From the NCBI GenBank assembly GCA_964359085.1, contig CAYHRT010000173.1, positions 1 to 8,640 of the forward strand: a stretch of DNA of 8,640 nt, given 5' to 3'. A program made the position numbers and the translations under genes. Positions within the stretch are counted from its first letter, which is position 1. Each line of letters opens with the position of its first letter. The notes under the pieces were generated by a model that was given only the letters and a program-made list of their open reading frames with translations, ran no database searches and had not been told where the DNA came from. Positions 7,639 to 8,640 of this stretch are shown here, piece by piece. Source of the DNA: GWA2-49-15 sp964359085. GTDB taxonomy: Bacteria; Bdellovibrionota; Bacteriovoracia; Bacteriovoracales; Bacteriovoracaceae.

Positions 7639-7648
7639 ATTATGACAT

Positions 7649-8640
7649 ATGAAACATACATCATTACCTTTTTGGGCCTTAGTTCTGTGTATCACCACCT
7701 TTGGATGCCTGGCGGTTGAGCTGGCCTATGGAGGTGTTGATTCCGCTTTTGTCATCAATCTTTCATCGGAGTGGAAAAAAAATGTCATTAACGATGATCA
7801 TGTCTCATGGGCCAATCAAAACGCCTACGTCAATCGGGTGATTCAGTTGTCAAAATTCAATGTTGGGCCGATACCTAAAATCACGCACGATAATTTTCGG
7901 GATTATGTGGTCGACTTAGAGAAACAACGCAACCATTTTTTTACCTTGAATTCACTAACCCTAGGTTCAGTACAAAATTGGAAAGTTACCCAGCATATTC
8001 TGGAGATCTTGCCTAACATAAATGGTTTGGTAGTTAAGTTAGAAGGTCATTATGAGCAGGCCGAGTATGATCAAGTGATGCTGTTTTCTGAATGGCAATA
8101 CTACATAGGTAAAGATTGTTATCTTCTCTCCTATGTTGAGGCCCAATCAAGCGAAGGCATCTCCCATCAGATTATGAGCGAGATTTTGAGTGGTTTTAAA
8201 ATTATTCCAGCAAATGCATTTCAGAAAATCAGCTCGTTTTTTACTTGGGACTTCTTGTTATCATCCGCAAACGCCGGCGGACCAACTGATACCTACAAAA
8301 TTTCTCAAGCACAAATGGATCTTAACATGGGACAGGCGCAGAAATCCTATGAGCAAATTGAGGCGCTGGAACGGACAATTTACGATATTGAAATGAGAGG
8401 AAATCCGCAGGAGCAGGCCGATATTCCCGGGCACACTAGTTTTATCGAGGGCGAACGAACAAGAATTTTGAACCTTTTAAAGACTGACAACATGGGAGAT
8501 GGCAGTTTGGCCCGTCCCTATCGTGCACATTCTTCAAGTTACTCTGGATTTCAGAATTTCCTTTCTGCTACTCCCAATGGGAACTCCCGTCAGATTGAAG
8601 GCAAGTTTGACTCCTGCACGATCTACGAGAATGGTGCACC
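7649..8640 (+). CDS. Exported protein of unknown family, possible lipoprotein (3' end beyond window)
   Basis: An uninterrupted frame of 330 codons runs from ATG 7649 off the window edge; it has a consensus ribosome binding site. The N-terminus (MKHTSLPFWALVLCITTFGC, then LAVELAYGG) is a typical export signal: a basic start and a hydrophobic stretch of about 15 residues. Cys20 after TFG is a loose lipobox (Thr where Leu is usual), so lipoprotein or signal-peptidase-I cleavage near LAVELA are both open. Residues about 32-190 look like an alpha/beta domain; the stretch VMLFSEWQYYIGKDCYLLSYVEA followed by IMSEILSGFKI vaguely recalls Mog1/PsbP-type folds, but this is speculative. A polar, helical, Gln/Glu-rich segment at about 216-250 could be a short coiled coil. 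Beyond it the sequence is Ser/Gly/Asn-rich. It likely acts in the periplasm or outer membrane. It is divergent from the winged-helix regulator, which may control it. Confidence 0.85.
   Translation, partial: MKHTSLPFWALVLCITTFGCLAVELAYGGVDSAFVINLSSEWKKNVINDDHVSWANQNAYVNRVIQLSKFNVGPIPKITHDNFRDYVVDLEKQRNHFFTLNSLTLGSVQNWKVTQHILEILPNINGLVVKLEGHYEQAEYDQVMLFSEWQYYIGKDCYLLSYVEAQSSEGISHQIMSEILSGFKIIPANAFQKISSFFTWDFLLSSANAGGPTDTYKISQAQMDLNMGQAQKSYEQIEALERTIYDIEMRGNPQEQADIPGHTSFIEGERTRILNLLKTDNMGDGSLARPYRAHSSSYSGFQNFLSATPNGNSRQIEGKFDSCTIYENGA

Noticed and set aside
7642..7719. 25-codon frame starting at ATG 7642
   Set aside because: It is only 3 bases from the Shine-Dalgarno sequence, stops early and overlaps the long signal-peptide-bearing frame from 7649.
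8190..8396. 68-codon plus-strand frame near the window end
   Set aside because: It overlaps the continuous 330-codon exported-protein frame in another phase and has no recognisable content.

Overview
The window looks like chromosomal DNA from a Gram-negative, proteobacteria-like bacterium of moderate GC content. The threonine genes are in thrA-thrB-thrC order, with an aspartokinase/homoserine dehydrogenase fusion of the gammaproteobacterial ThrA type. It also carries a class I-like PPK2 and a secreted or lipid-anchored protein. A deltaproteobacterial or Bdellovibrionota-like source is possible, but that is a weak impression and not something the sequence proves. TGA acts as a genuine stop at the thrA/thrB and thrB/thrC junctions, so the standard bacterial code applies.

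Region 1 (1-4881, plus strand): the first about 127 bases may be the tail of an upstream gene. The threonine operon follows: thrA (bifunctional, about 834 aa), thrB (homoserine kinase, 321 aa) and thrC (threonine synthase). Each downstream start overlaps the preceding stop as ATGA, which suggests translational coupling. Together they convert aspartate to threonine; only the aspartate-semialdehyde dehydrogenase step (asd) is missing from the window. The main oddity is an in-frame TGA at codon 63 of thrC. The frame on both sides is intact, and the total of 428 codons is the normal family length.

Region 2 (4878-5905, minus strand): a PPK2 polyphosphate kinase gene converges on thrC. The two stop codons interlock in a single CTAG. 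Upstream of ppk2 lie a strong ribosome binding site and about 155 bp of non-coding DNA with short inverted repeats.

Region 3 (5906-8640): a 523-aa helical-repeat protein with two apparent C-terminal winged-helix domains (minus strand) is divergent from an exported protein of unknown family (plus strand) that runs off the window. The 171-bp gap between them holds a good sigma-70-type promoter for the regulator, and an inverted repeat lies over its -10 region. Autoregulation, and control of the divergent exported protein, are reasonable guesses.

No tRNA, rRNA, CRISPR array, insertion sequence or phage feature was seen. No fully convincing new system is visible. The items most worth a second look are the interrupted thrC and the regulator/exported-protein pair.
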